Assembly: GCF_014518425.1 (NCBI RefSeq)
Contig: NZ_JACVCU010000002.1
Location: forward strand, 1 to 64,000
Direction of reading: 5' to 3'
DNA from: Terrabacter sp. MAHUQ-38
GTDB taxonomy: Bacteria > Actinomycetota > Actinomycetes > Actinomycetales > Dermatophilaceae
Length of the DNA stretch: 64,000 nucleotides
The notes beneath the pieces are model-generated. The model ran no database searches and had not been told where the DNA came from. It saw only the letters and a program-made list of their open reading frames with translations. Positions 16,165 to 24,621 of this stretch are shown piece after piece; the first letter of the stretch is position 1, and every line of letters starts with the position of its first letter. The position numbers were made by a program, and so were the translations under genes.

Positions 16165-16950
16165 TCAGCCACGCAGGCGGGCGGCCAGCGGCTTCGGCAG
16201 TCGGCTGCGCCAGTCGGAGCGTGGGGCCTCGCGCCGGGTGTCGGCGATGCGTTCGACGCGGGCCCGCTCGACCGACCCGGAGCGGAGGGTGGGCCACGCC
16301 TCCTCGCGGCCGGTGGCGCGGGCCAGCACGAGGTCGGCGAGCTCGGGGTTCAACGCGAGGAGCGGACCGTGCAGCCGAGTGCCCATCACGGAGCCGGCCA
16401 GAACGCCCTCCGCTACGGCGCCGTCGGCCTCCTGCGTCCGGTTGCCGGCTCCGATCTCGAGCCTGAACAGCGGCCGGGCGCCGTCCTCGCGCACCGTGCG
16501 CAGGTCGTTGGCCTCCCAGCCGACCAGGGCCGGCAGGTCGAGCGAGGGGTCAGGGTGAGTCACGACCGTGCCCGTCGACTCGGACGCCGGGTGCACCGTG
16601 ACGGGGACGAGACCGAGACCCTCGTGTCGGGAGCCTGACGCGTCGACCCACGTGCGGGCGACGGCGTCGAGGCCGGCATCGACGGCGAAGAGCACCGCGC
16701 CGTCCGCGACGCGAGCCGCGAGGTCGGTCGACGCCAGGGCCTCGACGAGCGCTCCCACTCCCCCTCGACCGGTGCCGCCGACGAGGTACACGTCGGCCTC
16801 CACGAAGGAGTCGGCGCGGTCGACCGTGAGGGTCTCGACCGTGAGGTCACGCGCGGCCCCGCGACGCACGAGCGCAGCGGCGTTCGCCTCGTCGGCCGCC
16901 GCGACCGTCGCCAGGGGGAAGAGCGTCGCGACCGTGAGTGCCCGGCTCAA
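16165..16950 (-). CDS. GatD-like glutamine amidotransferase homologue lacking the catalytic cysteine
   Basis: A 261-residue homologue of GatD, the glutaminase half of lipid II isoglutaminyl synthase. The C-terminal landmark GSVMGTRLHGPLLALNPEL matches the GatD His-containing segment, and LVGWEANDLRT matches its LVGFENH region. However, where GatD has the nucleophile Cys (CGGYQ; Cys94 in S. aureus) this protein reads FAVDAGLDAVA, with Asp91, and the whole chain contains no cysteine. The GGGQD oxyanion loop reads VGGTGRGG. Start is the TTG at 16950, overlapping the MurT-like stop (TTGA). It cannot hydrolyse glutamine by the known mechanism; a structural or regulatory partner is inferred. Confidence 0.75.
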   Translation of the reverse strand: MSRALTVATLFPLATVAAADEANAAALVRRGAARDLTVETLTVDRADSFVEADVYLVGGTGRGGVGALVEALASTDLAARVADGAVLFAVDAGLDAVARTWVDASGSRHEGLGLVPVTVHPASESTGTVVTHPDPSLDLPALVGWEANDLRTVREDGARPLFRLEIGAGNRTQEADGAVAEGVLAGSVMGTRLHGPLLALNPELADLVLARATGREEAWPTLRSGSVERARVERIADTRREAPRSDWRSRLPKPLAARLRG

Positions 16951-18194
16951 CGGGTGCCTCCTCGGAGGTGCTTGGAGATGCGTCGGAACGCCGGGTAGTT
17001 GCACGCGACGATCACCTCGCCGGACGCGTGCCGGCGTAGCGCCGACTCGAGGTCCGGCGCCTCGACGACGTCGGCGCCGAAGGACTCGAGGATCGCGACG
17101 GCGTCCGCCGTGCGACCGCCCGTGACGGCCACCCGCTGACCCGCGAGGCGCTCGAACGGCGCCTCCCACATCGTCGCCGTGTCCTTCGGTCCGAACGGGT
17201 CGACGGCGACGACGAGCGGCCGGTCCGTCGAGACGACGACGTCGATCGCCTCCGCCCACCCGGCGGGGTTCTTCAGCATGAGCAGGCGCGCGGAGTGGTC
17301 GCCGACCCGGTACGGCGCGTAGCGGCCGTCGACGTCGGCGACGGCGCTGACGCGCTCGGCCGCCGTGTCGACGTCGACCCCGAGCGCGTCCGCGGCGGCC
17401 AGTGCGAAGGCTCCCCCGACCGGGCCCGTCCGCCCGGGCACGGTGACCTCGATGCGCGTGCGGGCACCCGCGTGCTCGACGGCCCAGCCGTCACCGTCGG
17501 GGACGACCTTCCAGTCGGGTTCGGGCCGGGATCGCCGGCACCCGGGGCAGCTCCACGAGTCGTCAGAGAAGTCCTGCACGGTCCCGCACGCCGGGCAGAT
17601 GAGCGCGTCGCCGCGCCAGTAGAGGCCTCCGCTGACGCCGACCCGCCGCGGCGCCGTCTCGAACGCCCAGCTGACGAGGGGGTCGTCGACGTTGACGATG
17701 GCCACGCAGTCCTCGGGCAAGCCGGCCGCCGTGCGACGCCAGTGCTCGAGCGTGCTCTTCAGGGAGACACCTCGCGTGTACTCGCGCGAGCTGTTGAGCA
17801 CGACGACGGCCTTGGGTCGCGTGCCGCGCGCCACCGGCTCGAGGTAGACCTCGTCGACCTCAAGGGCTGCGAGCGGCGACACACGGTCGCTCGAGAGCGC
17901 GGTGACGATGCCGTCGGTCATGTTGGCGCCGGTCGTGTTGCTGACGACCGCGCCGCCGGGCGAGATCGCCGCAGCGACGAGCGCCGTCACGGTGCTCTTG
18001 CCGTTGGTGCCGGTGACGAGAACGCTGCGGCGGTCACCCCCCACCGCACGCAGCACCTGTGGGTCGACCCGCAGGGCCAGCCGGCCTCCGATCATCGAAC
18101 CCGAACCCTTGCCCAGGGCTTGCGAGAGCCGTCCCGCCAGCCGTCCCGTGGCCAGCGCCAGGCGGGCACGGAGCGGATCGCGTGCGTCAGTCAA
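16947..18194 (-). CDS. MurT-like Mur ligase domain protein
   Basis: A 415-residue relative of MurT, the ATP-dependent synthetase half of the lipid II amidating complex. The ATP loop is VTGTNGKSTVTALV, the MurT zinc ribbon is intact (CPACG ... CPGCRRSRP), and LLMLKNPAGWAEA is the family motif before the C-terminal DUF1727 domain. In that domain the usual SWxWDVxFE reads TMWEAPFERL, so the Asp that MurT lends to the amidotransferase triad (Asp349 in S. aureus) is Glu344. Start appears to be a TTG at 18194 with GAAGGG upstream. Coupled by TTGA to the cysteine-less GatD-like gene. A second, canonical pair may exist elsewhere. Confidence 0.78.
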   Translation of the reverse strand: MTDARDPLRARLALATGRLAGRLSQALGKGSGSMIGGRLALRVDPQVLRAVGGDRRSVLVTGTNGKSTVTALVAAAISPGGAVVSNTTGANMTDGIVTALSSDRVSPLAALEVDEVYLEPVARGTRPKAVVVLNSSREYTRGVSLKSTLEHWRRTAAGLPEDCVAIVNVDDPLVSWAFETAPRRVGVSGGLYWRGDALICPACGTVQDFSDDSWSCPGCRRSRPEPDWKVVPDGDGWAVEHAGARTRIEVTVPGRTGPVGGAFALAAADALGVDVDTAAERVSAVADVDGRYAPYRVGDHSARLLMLKNPAGWAEAIDVVVSTDRPLVVAVDPFGPKDTATMWEAPFERLAGQRVAVTGGRTADAVAILESFGADVVEAPDLESALRRHASGEVIVACNYPAFRRISKHLRGGTR

Positions 18195-18335
18195 AACGGG
18201 TTACCCTTCTCGACGTCGTGGCCGGGCCGAGGCCGCCTGCGTCGGGCGACCGCTCGATGACATGCCAGATCGATCAGCCAGATGCTATCCGCAGCACCGG
18301 CCCCGCCGGCCCGCGGGGGACGAGGAGGAGACCGC

Positions 18336-19469
18336 GTGCGAGCCGCCGATGTCGGGATCGAGATCGGGACCGGCTGCTCGGGTCCACTCAACGCCATCAC
18401 CGACGTGGAGGGGGTTCGCGTCGGGTACAGCACGATCGTCCACGGCGAGGGTGACCTCCTGGTCGGGCAGGGTCCCGTCCGCACCGGCGTCACCGTCATC
18501 CGGCCCCACGGCGGACGTGCGTCGACCGAGCCCGTGTTCGCCGGCTACCACCGGCTCAACGGCTTCGGCGAGCTGACCGGCCTCGAGTGGCTCCACGAGT
18601 CGGGCATGCTCTCGAGCCCCATCGCGCTGACCAACACCGACAGCGTCGGCATCGTGCGCGACTCGCTCATCGCCCGCGAGACCCGGCTCCCGGGCCGGAT
18701 GCCGATCATGCTCCCGGTCGTCGGCGAGACGTGGGACGGCATCCTCAACGACATCAGCGGCCAGCACGTGACCCGGGAGCACGTGTACGCCGCCTTCGAC
18801 GACGCGCGCACGGGCCCCGTCGCGGAGGGCAACGTCGGCGGTGGCACCGGCACGCAGTGCTACGGCTTCAAGGGCGGCACGGGCACGGCGTCCCGCGTCG
18901 TCGACCTCGGCCACCGGCACTTCACGATCGGCGTCCTCGTCCAGGCCAACCACGGCGACCGCAAGCACTTCGAGGTCAACGGCGTGCCCGTCGGGCACGT
19001 CCTGACGAAGAAGGCCGTGCCGTTCCCGCGCATGTCCGAGATCACCCGCGTGCCGCCACCGGGCACGGGCTCGGTGCTCGCCGTCGTCGCGACGGACGCG
19101 CCCCTGCTGCCTCACCAGCTCAACCGTCTCGCCCAGCGCGCCGGTCTCGGCATCGCGAAGTTCGGCGCCCGTGGCGACAACTACTCCGGCGACCTCATGA
19201 TCGCCTTCTCCACCGCCGCGCACGGCATGCCCGACCAGGGTCCAGGTGCCCGAACACAGATCGGCATGCAGGTCGAGATGCTCGCGCTCGAGTACTTCGA
19301 CGCCCTGTTCGGCGCTGTCATCGAGGCGACCGCGGAGGCGATCCTCAACGCCATGCTCCAGGCCGAGACGATGACCGGCCGCGACGGCCTGACGGTCCAC
19401 GCCCTCGACGGCGAGCGGCTCGCCGCGCTCCTCGACCGCCACGGCCGCCGCCGCTTCGCCCTGCACTAG
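18336..19469 (+). CDS. P1 family (DmpA-type) self-processing peptidase
   Basis: A 377-residue N-terminal-nucleophile aminopeptidase of family S58. The expected autocleavage site is Gly245-Ser246 within GTGSVLAVVATDAPL, making Ser246 the nucleophile of the small beta chain. NTDSVGIVRD and EGNVGGGTGTQCYGFKGG are other family blocks. YSGDLMIAFST near residue 283 completes the site. GTG at 18336 has GGAGGAG 7 nt upstream. No signal peptide, so cytoplasmic. It is divergent from the MurT-like gene, with 141 bp between starts. Substrate specificity (D-aminopeptidase, beta-peptidyl or general) cannot be told. Confidence 0.85.
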   Translation: MRAADVGIEIGTGCSGPLNAITDVEGVRVGYSTIVHGEGDLLVGQGPVRTGVTVIRPHGGRASTEPVFAGYHRLNGFGELTGLEWLHESGMLSSPIALTNTDSVGIVRDSLIARETRLPGRMPIMLPVVGETWDGILNDISGQHVTREHVYAAFDDARTGPVAEGNVGGGTGTQCYGFKGGTGTASRVVDLGHRHFTIGVLVQANHGDRKHFEVNGVPVGHVLTKKAVPFPRMSEITRVPPPGTGSVLAVVATDAPLLPHQLNRLAQRAGLGIAKFGARGDNYSGDLMIAFSTAAHGMPDQGPGARTQIGMQVEMLALEYFDALFGAVIEATAEAILNAMLQAETMTGRDGLTVHALDGERLAALLDRHGRRRFALH

Positions 19470-19495
19470 CAGGCCCGCGGGCCGACACCCGCCGG

Positions 19496-20614
19496 TCAGG
19501 ACTCGCGGACCTGCACCTGCACGAACGGCGGCTTGACGACCGTCGCCTCCACCGCACGACCGCGCACGTCGACCGTCACCGTCTCGCCGTCGGCGATCTC
19601 GGGGGTGAGCAGGGCGAGCGCGATGCCCTGCCTGAGCGTCGGCGAGAAGGTGCCCGACGTCACCTCGCCGGCGGCCGAACCGTTCCACGACACCGTGCAG
19701 TGCGGCCGCGGGATGCCGCGACCGGTCACGAGCAGGCCCCGCATGAGCCGGGTCGGGTTGGCCCGCTCGGCCTCGAGGGCGGCCTTGCCCCAGAAGGTCT
19801 CCTTCTTCCAGCCGACGGCCCAACCGGCGCGGGCCTGGACAGGCGAGATCTCGAGCGAGAGGTCCTGGCCGTGCAGCGGGTAGCCCATCTCGGTGCGCAA
19901 CGTGTCGCGCGCGCCGAGGCCACACGGCATACCCCCGAAGGTCTCGAGCGAGGCGACCAGCGCGTCCCACAGGGCCGGCGTGTCGTCCCAGCGCGGCACG
20001 AGCTCGTAGCCTCGCTCGCCGGTGTAGCCCGTGCGGCAGACGATGACCGCCCGCCCCTGCCAGTCGGCCTCGACGAAGGACATGTACTCGTGCCCGGTCG
20101 GGAGGCCCAGCGAGTCGAGCAGCTCGTCGCTCTTCGTTCCCTGCACGGCGATGACGCCGTGGTCACGGTGCAGGTTCGTCACCGTGATGCCTTCGGGCGC
20201 GGCGGCCTCGAGACGGCGCACGACCTCAGCGGTGTTGGCGGCGTTGGGAATGAGGAACACGTCGTCGTCGGACTTGAGGTAGACGATGAGGTCGTCGACG
20301 ACCCCGCCCGCATCGTCGCAGCACAAGGTGTACTGCGCCGAGCCCGGTTGGATGCGCCGGACGTCGTTGGTGAGGCACGCGTTGACGAAGTCAGCGGCGC
20401 CCGGTCCCGTCACGGACGCCTTGCCGAGGTGGCTCACGTCGAAGATCCCGACGCGCTCGCGCACCGCGGTGTGCTCGGCGACGACGCCTCCGCCCGGGTA
20501 CTCGATCGGCATGTCCCAACCGCCGAAGTCGGCCATCTTGGCTCCGAGGGCGACGTGGCGGTCATGGAGCGGGGAGGTGAGCGGGGAGGTCGTCCCCGAC
20601 GTCGCTGTCGTCAT
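19496..20614 (-). CDS. gcvT: Glycine cleavage system T protein (aminomethyltransferase)
   Basis: Transfers the methylene group of glycine to tetrahydrofolate, releasing ammonia. The 372-residue chain has the T-protein blocks [52 protein letters not shown] and [20 protein letters not shown]. The ATG at 20614 is preferred over an upstream TTG, because TAGGTT lies 7 nt before it (leaderless). Other glycine-cleavage genes are not in the window, but the E3 subunit lpdA is 3 kb away. The gcvT-pepA divergent order is conserved in actinobacteria. Confidence 0.95.
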   Translation of the reverse strand: MTTATSGTTSPLTSPLHDRHVALGAKMADFGGWDMPIEYPGGGVVAEHTAVRERVGIFDVSHLGKASVTGPGAADFVNACLTNDVRRIQPGSAQYTLCCDDAGGVVDDLIVYLKSDDDVFLIPNAANTAEVVRRLEAAAPEGITVTNLHRDHGVIAVQGTKSDELLDSLGLPTGHEYMSFVEADWQGRAVIVCRTGYTGERGYELVPRWDDTPALWDALVASLETFGGMPCGLGARDTLRTEMGYPLHGQDLSLEISPVQARAGWAVGWKKETFWGKAALEAERANPTRLMRGLLVTGRGIPRPHCTVSWNGSAAGEVTSGTFSPTLRQGIALALLTPEIADGETVTVDVRGRAVEATVVKPPFVQVQVRES

Positions 20615-20621
20615 GGGCGCC

Positions 20622-20627
20622 AACCTA
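20622..20627 (-). promoter_or_regulatory. -10 box of gcvT, leaderless
   Basis: TAGGTT on the minus strand, 7 nt before the ATG at 20614. Confidence 0.6.
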
Positions 20628-20657
20628 CCGCTCGGCGGGTATGCCGCTTCCGCTCGT

Positions 20658-20689
20658 TATCATCGGACGCCGCCACCAGCGGCGGCGTC
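20658..20689 (+). promoter_or_regulatory. pepA promoter -10 with hairpin at the 5' end of the transcript
   Basis: TATCAT (20658-20663) is a good -10 box. It is followed at once by GACGCCGCC/GGCGGCGTC (20666-20674 and 20681-20689), a perfect 9-bp stem with a 6-nt loop that would begin the pepA leader. A 5'-terminal hairpin may stabilise the mRNA. The leader is then about 105 nt and ends in AAAGGAG. Confidence 0.5.
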
Positions 20690-20776
20690 GCCCGCACCAC
20701 CACGTGCACCACCGACCCGACGCCAGGACGCGCTGTGACTCGTGCGCCCACAAGCACCTCGACAAAGGAGTCCTTC

Positions 20777-22246
20777 GTGGCCAACCTGACCATCTCGAAC
20801 CGCTCGGCCGCCGACACCCCCGGCGACGCGCTCGTCGTCGCGCTCGTCTCGGGTGACAGCGGCGCCGCCCTGGCCCCCGGTCACGGCCTGCCTCGCAAGA
20901 CGGTCTCGCACCTCAAGTCCGTCGTCGCCGACCTCGAGCTGGCCGGGAAGGTCGGTGAGGTGACCACCATCGCCGCCGTGCCCGAGGTGACCGCGAAGCT
21001 CGTCGTGCTGGCCGGGGTCGGGGAGCTCGCGACCGACCCCGCTGGCCTCGAGGAGACCCGCAAGGGTTTCGGTGCGGCGATCCGGACGCTGAGCAAGAAG
21101 AAGAAGGTCGCTGTCGTCGTGCCGGGGACGTCGGTCGAGCTCGTGGCCGCGGTGGCCGAGGGGGTCGCCCTCGGCGCGTATGCCGTGTCGAAGGCCGGCA
21201 CGACGAGCACGGACGCCGTCGCCGCGGTCGCGCTCGTGGGCCCGGCCGACGCCGTGTCACGCCGGGCGGTCAAGCGTGCCGCGGCGATCGGCGAGGCCGT
21301 CGCCTACACGCGCGACCTCGTCAACCTCCCGCCGAACCTGCTGTATCCGGCGACGTTCGTCGACTCCCTCTCCGACCGCATCAAGGGCACGAAGGTCAAG
21401 CTCAAGTCGTACGACATGAAGGCGCTACGCGCCGGCGGGTTCGGTGGCACGGTCGGCGTCGGGCAGGGTTCCGCCAACGAGCCGCGCATTGCCGTGCTCA
21501 GCTACACGCCGTCGCGGTCCAAGGCCTCCATCGCCTTCGTCGGCAAGGGCATCACCTTCGACTCTGGTGGCCTGTGCATCAAGCCGGCGAACGGCATGCT
21601 GACGATGAAGTGCGACATGGCCGGCGCGGCCGCCGTCGCGGGCGCGGTCCTCGCGATCGCCGAGCTGGGCCTGCCCATCACCGTCACCGGCTACCTCGGC
21701 CTCGCCGAGAACATGCCGAGCTCGACCGCGCAGCGCCCGAGCGACGTCGTGACGATGCGCGGCGGCAAGACCGTCGAGGTGCTCAACACCGACGCCGAGG
21801 GTCGCATGGTGCTCGGCGACTGCATCGCGCTCGCGTCGGAGAGCAAGCCCGACGCGATCGTCGACATCGCGACGCTGACCGGGGCCCAGGTCGTCGCGCT
21901 CGCCAACACGGCTGCGGTCATGGGCAACGACGACGACTTCCGCACCCGCGTGCTCGAGGCGGCGCAGTCGGTGGGCGAGTCGATGTGGCCGATGCCGTTG
22001 CCCAAGGAGCTGCGCCCGGGCCTCGATTCGATCAACGCCGACATCGCGCACAAGGGCGGCGCCGAGGGCGGCATGCTCACGGCCGGTCTCTTCCTCGGCG
22101 AGTTCGTCGGTGAGGGCATCCCGTGGGGCCACCTCGACATCGCCGGCCCCGCCTACAACGACAAGGCGCCGGCCGGCTACTGGCCCAAGGGCGGCACCGG
22201 CTTCGGCGTGCGCACGCTCGTCGGCCTCGCCGAGTCCTACACCTGA
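20777..22246 (+). CDS. pepA: Leucyl aminopeptidase (M17)
   Basis: A 489-residue hexameric two-metal cytosolic aminopeptidase. The catalytic C-terminal domain shows VGKGITFDSGG (metal-binding Lys and Asp), MKCDMAGAAAV, and the M17 signature NTDAEGRMVLGD. The N-terminal domain is the usual substrate-gating macro-like fold. GTG at 20777 is fixed by AAAGGAG with a 6-nt spacer; the longer open frame upstream is spurious. The order gcvT-pepA-lpdA-sucB is conserved in actinobacteria. A 21-bp inverted repeat follows its stop. Confidence 0.95.
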   Translation: MANLTISNRSAADTPGDALVVALVSGDSGAALAPGHGLPRKTVSHLKSVVADLELAGKVGEVTTIAAVPEVTAKLVVLAGVGELATDPAGLEETRKGFGAAIRTLSKKKKVAVVVPGTSVELVAAVAEGVALGAYAVSKAGTTSTDAVAAVALVGPADAVSRRAVKRAAAIGEAVAYTRDLVNLPPNLLYPATFVDSLSDRIKGTKVKLKSYDMKALRAGGFGGTVGVGQGSANEPRIAVLSYTPSRSKASIAFVGKGITFDSGGLCIKPANGMLTMKCDMAGAAAVAGAVLAIAELGLPITVTGYLGLAENMPSSTAQRPSDVVTMRGGKTVEVLNTDAEGRMVLGDCIALASESKPDAIVDIATLTGAQVVALANTAAVMGNDDDFRTRVLEAAQSVGESMWPMPLPKELRPGLDSINADIAHKGGAEGGMLTAGLFLGEFVGEGIPWGHLDIAGPAYNDKAPAGYWPKGGTGFGVRTLVGLAESYT

Positions 22247-22255
22247 TCCCCTGAC

Positions 22256-22330
22256 CGTCGAGAGGCCACGTTCCGGAGGTGTGCCAGAGGTCAGCGACCT
22301 CGGGGGCAACCGGAACGTGGCCTCTCGACG
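22256..22330. repeat. 21-bp perfect inverted repeat with nested hairpin
   Basis: The arms 22256-22276 and 22310-22330 are exact reverse complements (inner end CCACGTTCCGG / CCGGAACGTGG). The 33-nt loop holds a second perfect stem, GAGGTC-AGC-GACCTC at 22287-22301. It lies between the convergent pepA and DUF5302 genes and would work as a bidirectional terminator, although no T-run follows. Its length is unusual for a terminator, and it could be a copy of a palindromic repeat element. Confidence 0.8.
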
Positions 22331-22343
22331 TGGTGAGCCGGGG

Positions 22344-22532
22344 TCAGCCGCCGGACTTGCGGCGGAACATCTGCTGGGCCTTGGCCGGCCCGTGCGCGCC
22401 GTGCACCTTGGAGCGGTCGTGGTCGTCGGAGACGTCCTTGCCGCCGTGTGCGTGCTTCTTGTCGAGGGCGGCCCGGAACTTGGCCTTCATCTCCTCGCTG
22501 GGACCGCTTCCTGCGCCATCCTGCTTCGACAT
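22344..22532 (-). CDS. DUF5302 small protein
   Basis: A 62-residue hydrophilic, highly charged protein matching the actinobacterial DUF5302 family. MKAKFRAALDKKHAHGG and the basic, alanine-containing C-terminus AQQMFRRKSGG are the family landmarks. AGGAGG lies 7 nt before the ATG. Function unknown; the lack of hydrophobic core residues suggests it is disordered or nucleic-acid or protein associated. Confidence 0.75.
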   Translation of the reverse strand: MSKQDGAGSGPSEEMKAKFRAALDKKHAHGGKDVSDDHDRSKVHGAHGPAKAQQMFRRKSGG

Positions 22533-22664
22533 TCGAGTACCTCCTGTTGTGCTGTGGCGCCGAATCCGGCACGGACTGAACGCCTTTTCACCCTGTCAGC
22601 CAACCGCGGTGCGGTCCAGCCCATATCGTCCGGGGCGCCTCGTGTCGGGTGCCGGGGTGCCGGC

Positions 22665-23012
22665 TCAGGCGTCGCCCCGGCGGCGCCGCTTGCTCCACTC
22701 GCGCATGCGGTTGGGGTAGCCGGTCTGGTTGACGTCGTAGACGGGGATGCCGAGCTTCTGGCTCATCTCGAAGCCGTCTCTGGCGGACCCGACCGCGCGT
22801 CGTGTCCACTCGCCGTCCCAGGCGATGAGCACGATCGTCGTCGTCGTGACGCTCGTGGCGGGCTCGACGTACGCCTCGACGCCTCGCCGGGACTCGACGA
22901 AAGCGCGGAGGTGTTGCTCGACCGCCTTGCGGTCGATCTGCATCTGCGGCCCGTCGGAGCGCCCGGGGCGGATGTCGCCCTTGCGGCCGCCACGCCGTGA
23001 GAACCAGCCCAT
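22665..23012 (-). CDS. Conserved hypothetical protein, 115 aa
   Basis: Not recognised as a characterised family. The start MGWFSRRGGRKGD is basic; the middle (VEPATSVTTTTIVLIAWDGEWTRR) forms beta strands, and the tail KLGIPVYDVNQTGYPNRMREW is typical of a small actinobacterial family. The ATG at 23012 is chosen over in-frame upstream codons because TACAGT lies 6 nt before it. Divergent from lpdA, an arrangement common in relatives. Confidence 0.65.
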   Translation of the reverse strand: MGWFSRRGGRKGDIRPGRSDGPQMQIDRKAVEQHLRAFVESRRGVEAYVEPATSVTTTTIVLIAWDGEWTRRAVGSARDGFEMSQKLGIPVYDVNQTGYPNRMREWSKRRRRGDA

Positions 23013-23018
23013 GGCGGC

Positions 23019-23024
23019 ACTGTA
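23019..23024 (-). promoter_or_regulatory. -10 box of 115-aa gene, leaderless
   Basis: TACAGT on the minus strand ends 6 nt before the ATG at 23012. Confidence 0.55.
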
Positions 23025-23210
23025 CGGGGTCGACCCGTGCCCGCCACCGCAGCAACCCGCGCGGCGTGACCTGCCTGTGACGTCTCCGTCGATCAATGAC
23101 AAGATGCTCTTGCACGTCCCCCGAGCGTCCACCGACGTTCACCCTGCACGTCCCTGGACTCCGCTGCACGACGGCCGGAGCGGGTGACCGACCTGAAGGA
23201 GCACTCACTT

Positions 23211-24590
23211 ATGTCGGCTGGTGCCGCAGGCGACTACGACGTCGTCATCCTCGGTGGGGGGTCGGGCGGCTACGCCTGTGCCCTCCGGTCGGCAGAGCTT
23301 GGCCTGTCCGTGGCCCTCGTCGAGAAGGGACGCCTGGGCGGCACGTGCCTCCACCAGGGCTGCATCCCGACGAAGGCGCTCCTGCACGCAGCCGAGGTCG
23401 CCGACGTCGCCCGTGAGGGCGCGTCGTTCGGCGTGAAGACCACCTTCGAGTCGGTCGACATGACGGGTGTCAACGCATACAAGGACGGCGTCGTCGGCCG
23501 TCTCTACAAGGGCCTGCAGGGCCTGGTGAAGGCAGCCAAGATCGACTACGTCGAAGGCGCAGGTGTCCTCGACGGGCCGCGTACCGTCGTCGTCGGCGAC
23601 CGCCGCGTCACCGGGCGCAACCTCGTGCTCGCCACGGGCAGCTACGCGAAGTCGCTGCCCGGGCTCGAGATCGGCGGCCGCATCATGACGAGCGAGCAGG
23701 CCCTCGCGATCGAGGACGTGCCGGCGCGCGTCGTCGTCCTCGGCGGTGGCGTCATCGGCGTCGAGTTCGCCTCGGTGTTCAAGAGCTTCGGGTCCGAGGT
23801 CACGATCGTCGAGGCGCTGCCACGGCTCGTGGCCGCCGAGGACGAGGCCATCAGCAAGCAGCTCGAGCGCTCGTTCCGCAAGCGCAAGATCGCCTTCAAG
23901 ACCGGTGTGCGTTTCGCGGGCGCGACCCAGCGGGGTGACGTCGTGACGGTGTCGCTCGAGTCGGGCGAGACCATCGACGCAGACCTGCTCCTCGTCGCGG
24001 TCGGCCGTGGCCCCGTCACCGACGGCCTGGGCTACGAGGCGGCCGGCGTCGCCGTCGACCGCGGCTTCGTGCCGACCGACGAGCGACTGCGCACCAACGT
24101 GGAGGGCGTGTACGCCGTCGGCGACATCGTGCCCGGGCTCCAGCTCGCGCACCGCGGGTTCGCGCAGGGCATCTTCGTCGCCGAGGAGATCGCGGGCCTC
24201 GCGCCGGCTGTCATCGAGGAGACCGGCATCCCCCGGGTCACCTACTGCGACCCGGAGATCGCGAGCGTGGGCCTCACCGAGCCGCAGGCCCGAGAGAAGT
24301 ACGGCGACGTGGCGACCTACGAGTACAACCTCGGCGGCAACGGCAAGTCGCAGATCCTCGGAACGCAGGGCTTCGTCAAGCTCGTGCGCCGGGTCGACGG
24401 CCCGATCGTCGGGGTCCACATGATCGGCGCCCGGATGGGCGAACAGATCGGCGAGGCACAGCTCGTCGTCAACTGGGAAGCACACCCGGAGGACGTCGCC
24501 AGTCTCATCCACGCGCACCCCACACAGAACGAGGCACTCGGCGAGGCACACTTGGCCTTGGCGGGCAAGCCGCTGCACGCACACGCTTGA
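23211..24590 (+). CDS. lpdA: Dihydrolipoyl dehydrogenase (E3)
   Basis: A 459-residue FAD-dependent disulfide oxidoreductase that reoxidises dihydrolipoyl groups of 2-oxoacid dehydrogenases and the glycine cleavage system. FAD motif [10 protein letters not shown], redox disulfide Cys46/Cys51 in [16 protein letters not shown] motif [12 protein letters not shown], second FAD motif [10 protein letters not shown], and the C-terminal catalytic HPTQNE with His436 are all present. GAAGGAG supports ATG 23211 rather than the in-frame GTG 27 nt upstream. Followed after 31 bp by the E2 gene. Confidence 0.96.
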   Translation: MSAGAAGDYDVVILGGGSGGYACALRSAELGLSVALVEKGRLGGTCLHQGCIPTKALLHAAEVADVAREGASFGVKTTFESVDMTGVNAYKDGVVGRLYKGLQGLVKAAKIDYVEGAGVLDGPRTVVVGDRRVTGRNLVLATGSYAKSLPGLEIGGRIMTSEQALAIEDVPARVVVLGGGVIGVEFASVFKSFGSEVTIVEALPRLVAAEDEAISKQLERSFRKRKIAFKTGVRFAGATQRGDVVTVSLESGETIDADLLLVAVGRGPVTDGLGYEAAGVAVDRGFVPTDERLRTNVEGVYAVGDIVPGLQLAHRGFAQGIFVAEEIAGLAPAVIEETGIPRVTYCDPEIASVGLTEPQAREKYGDVATYEYNLGGNGKSQILGTQGFVKLVRRVDGPIVGVHMIGARMGEQIGEAQLVVNWEAHPEDVASLIHAHPTQNEALGEAHLALAGKPLHAHA

Positions 24591-24621
24591 GCCAGACACT
24601 GGGAAGAGGAGAAAACACGTC

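Noticed and set aside
18587-20776. Upstream extension of the pepA frame across gcvT
   Set aside because: The true pepA start at 20777 has AAAGGAG at ideal spacing; the extension runs antisense through gcvT.
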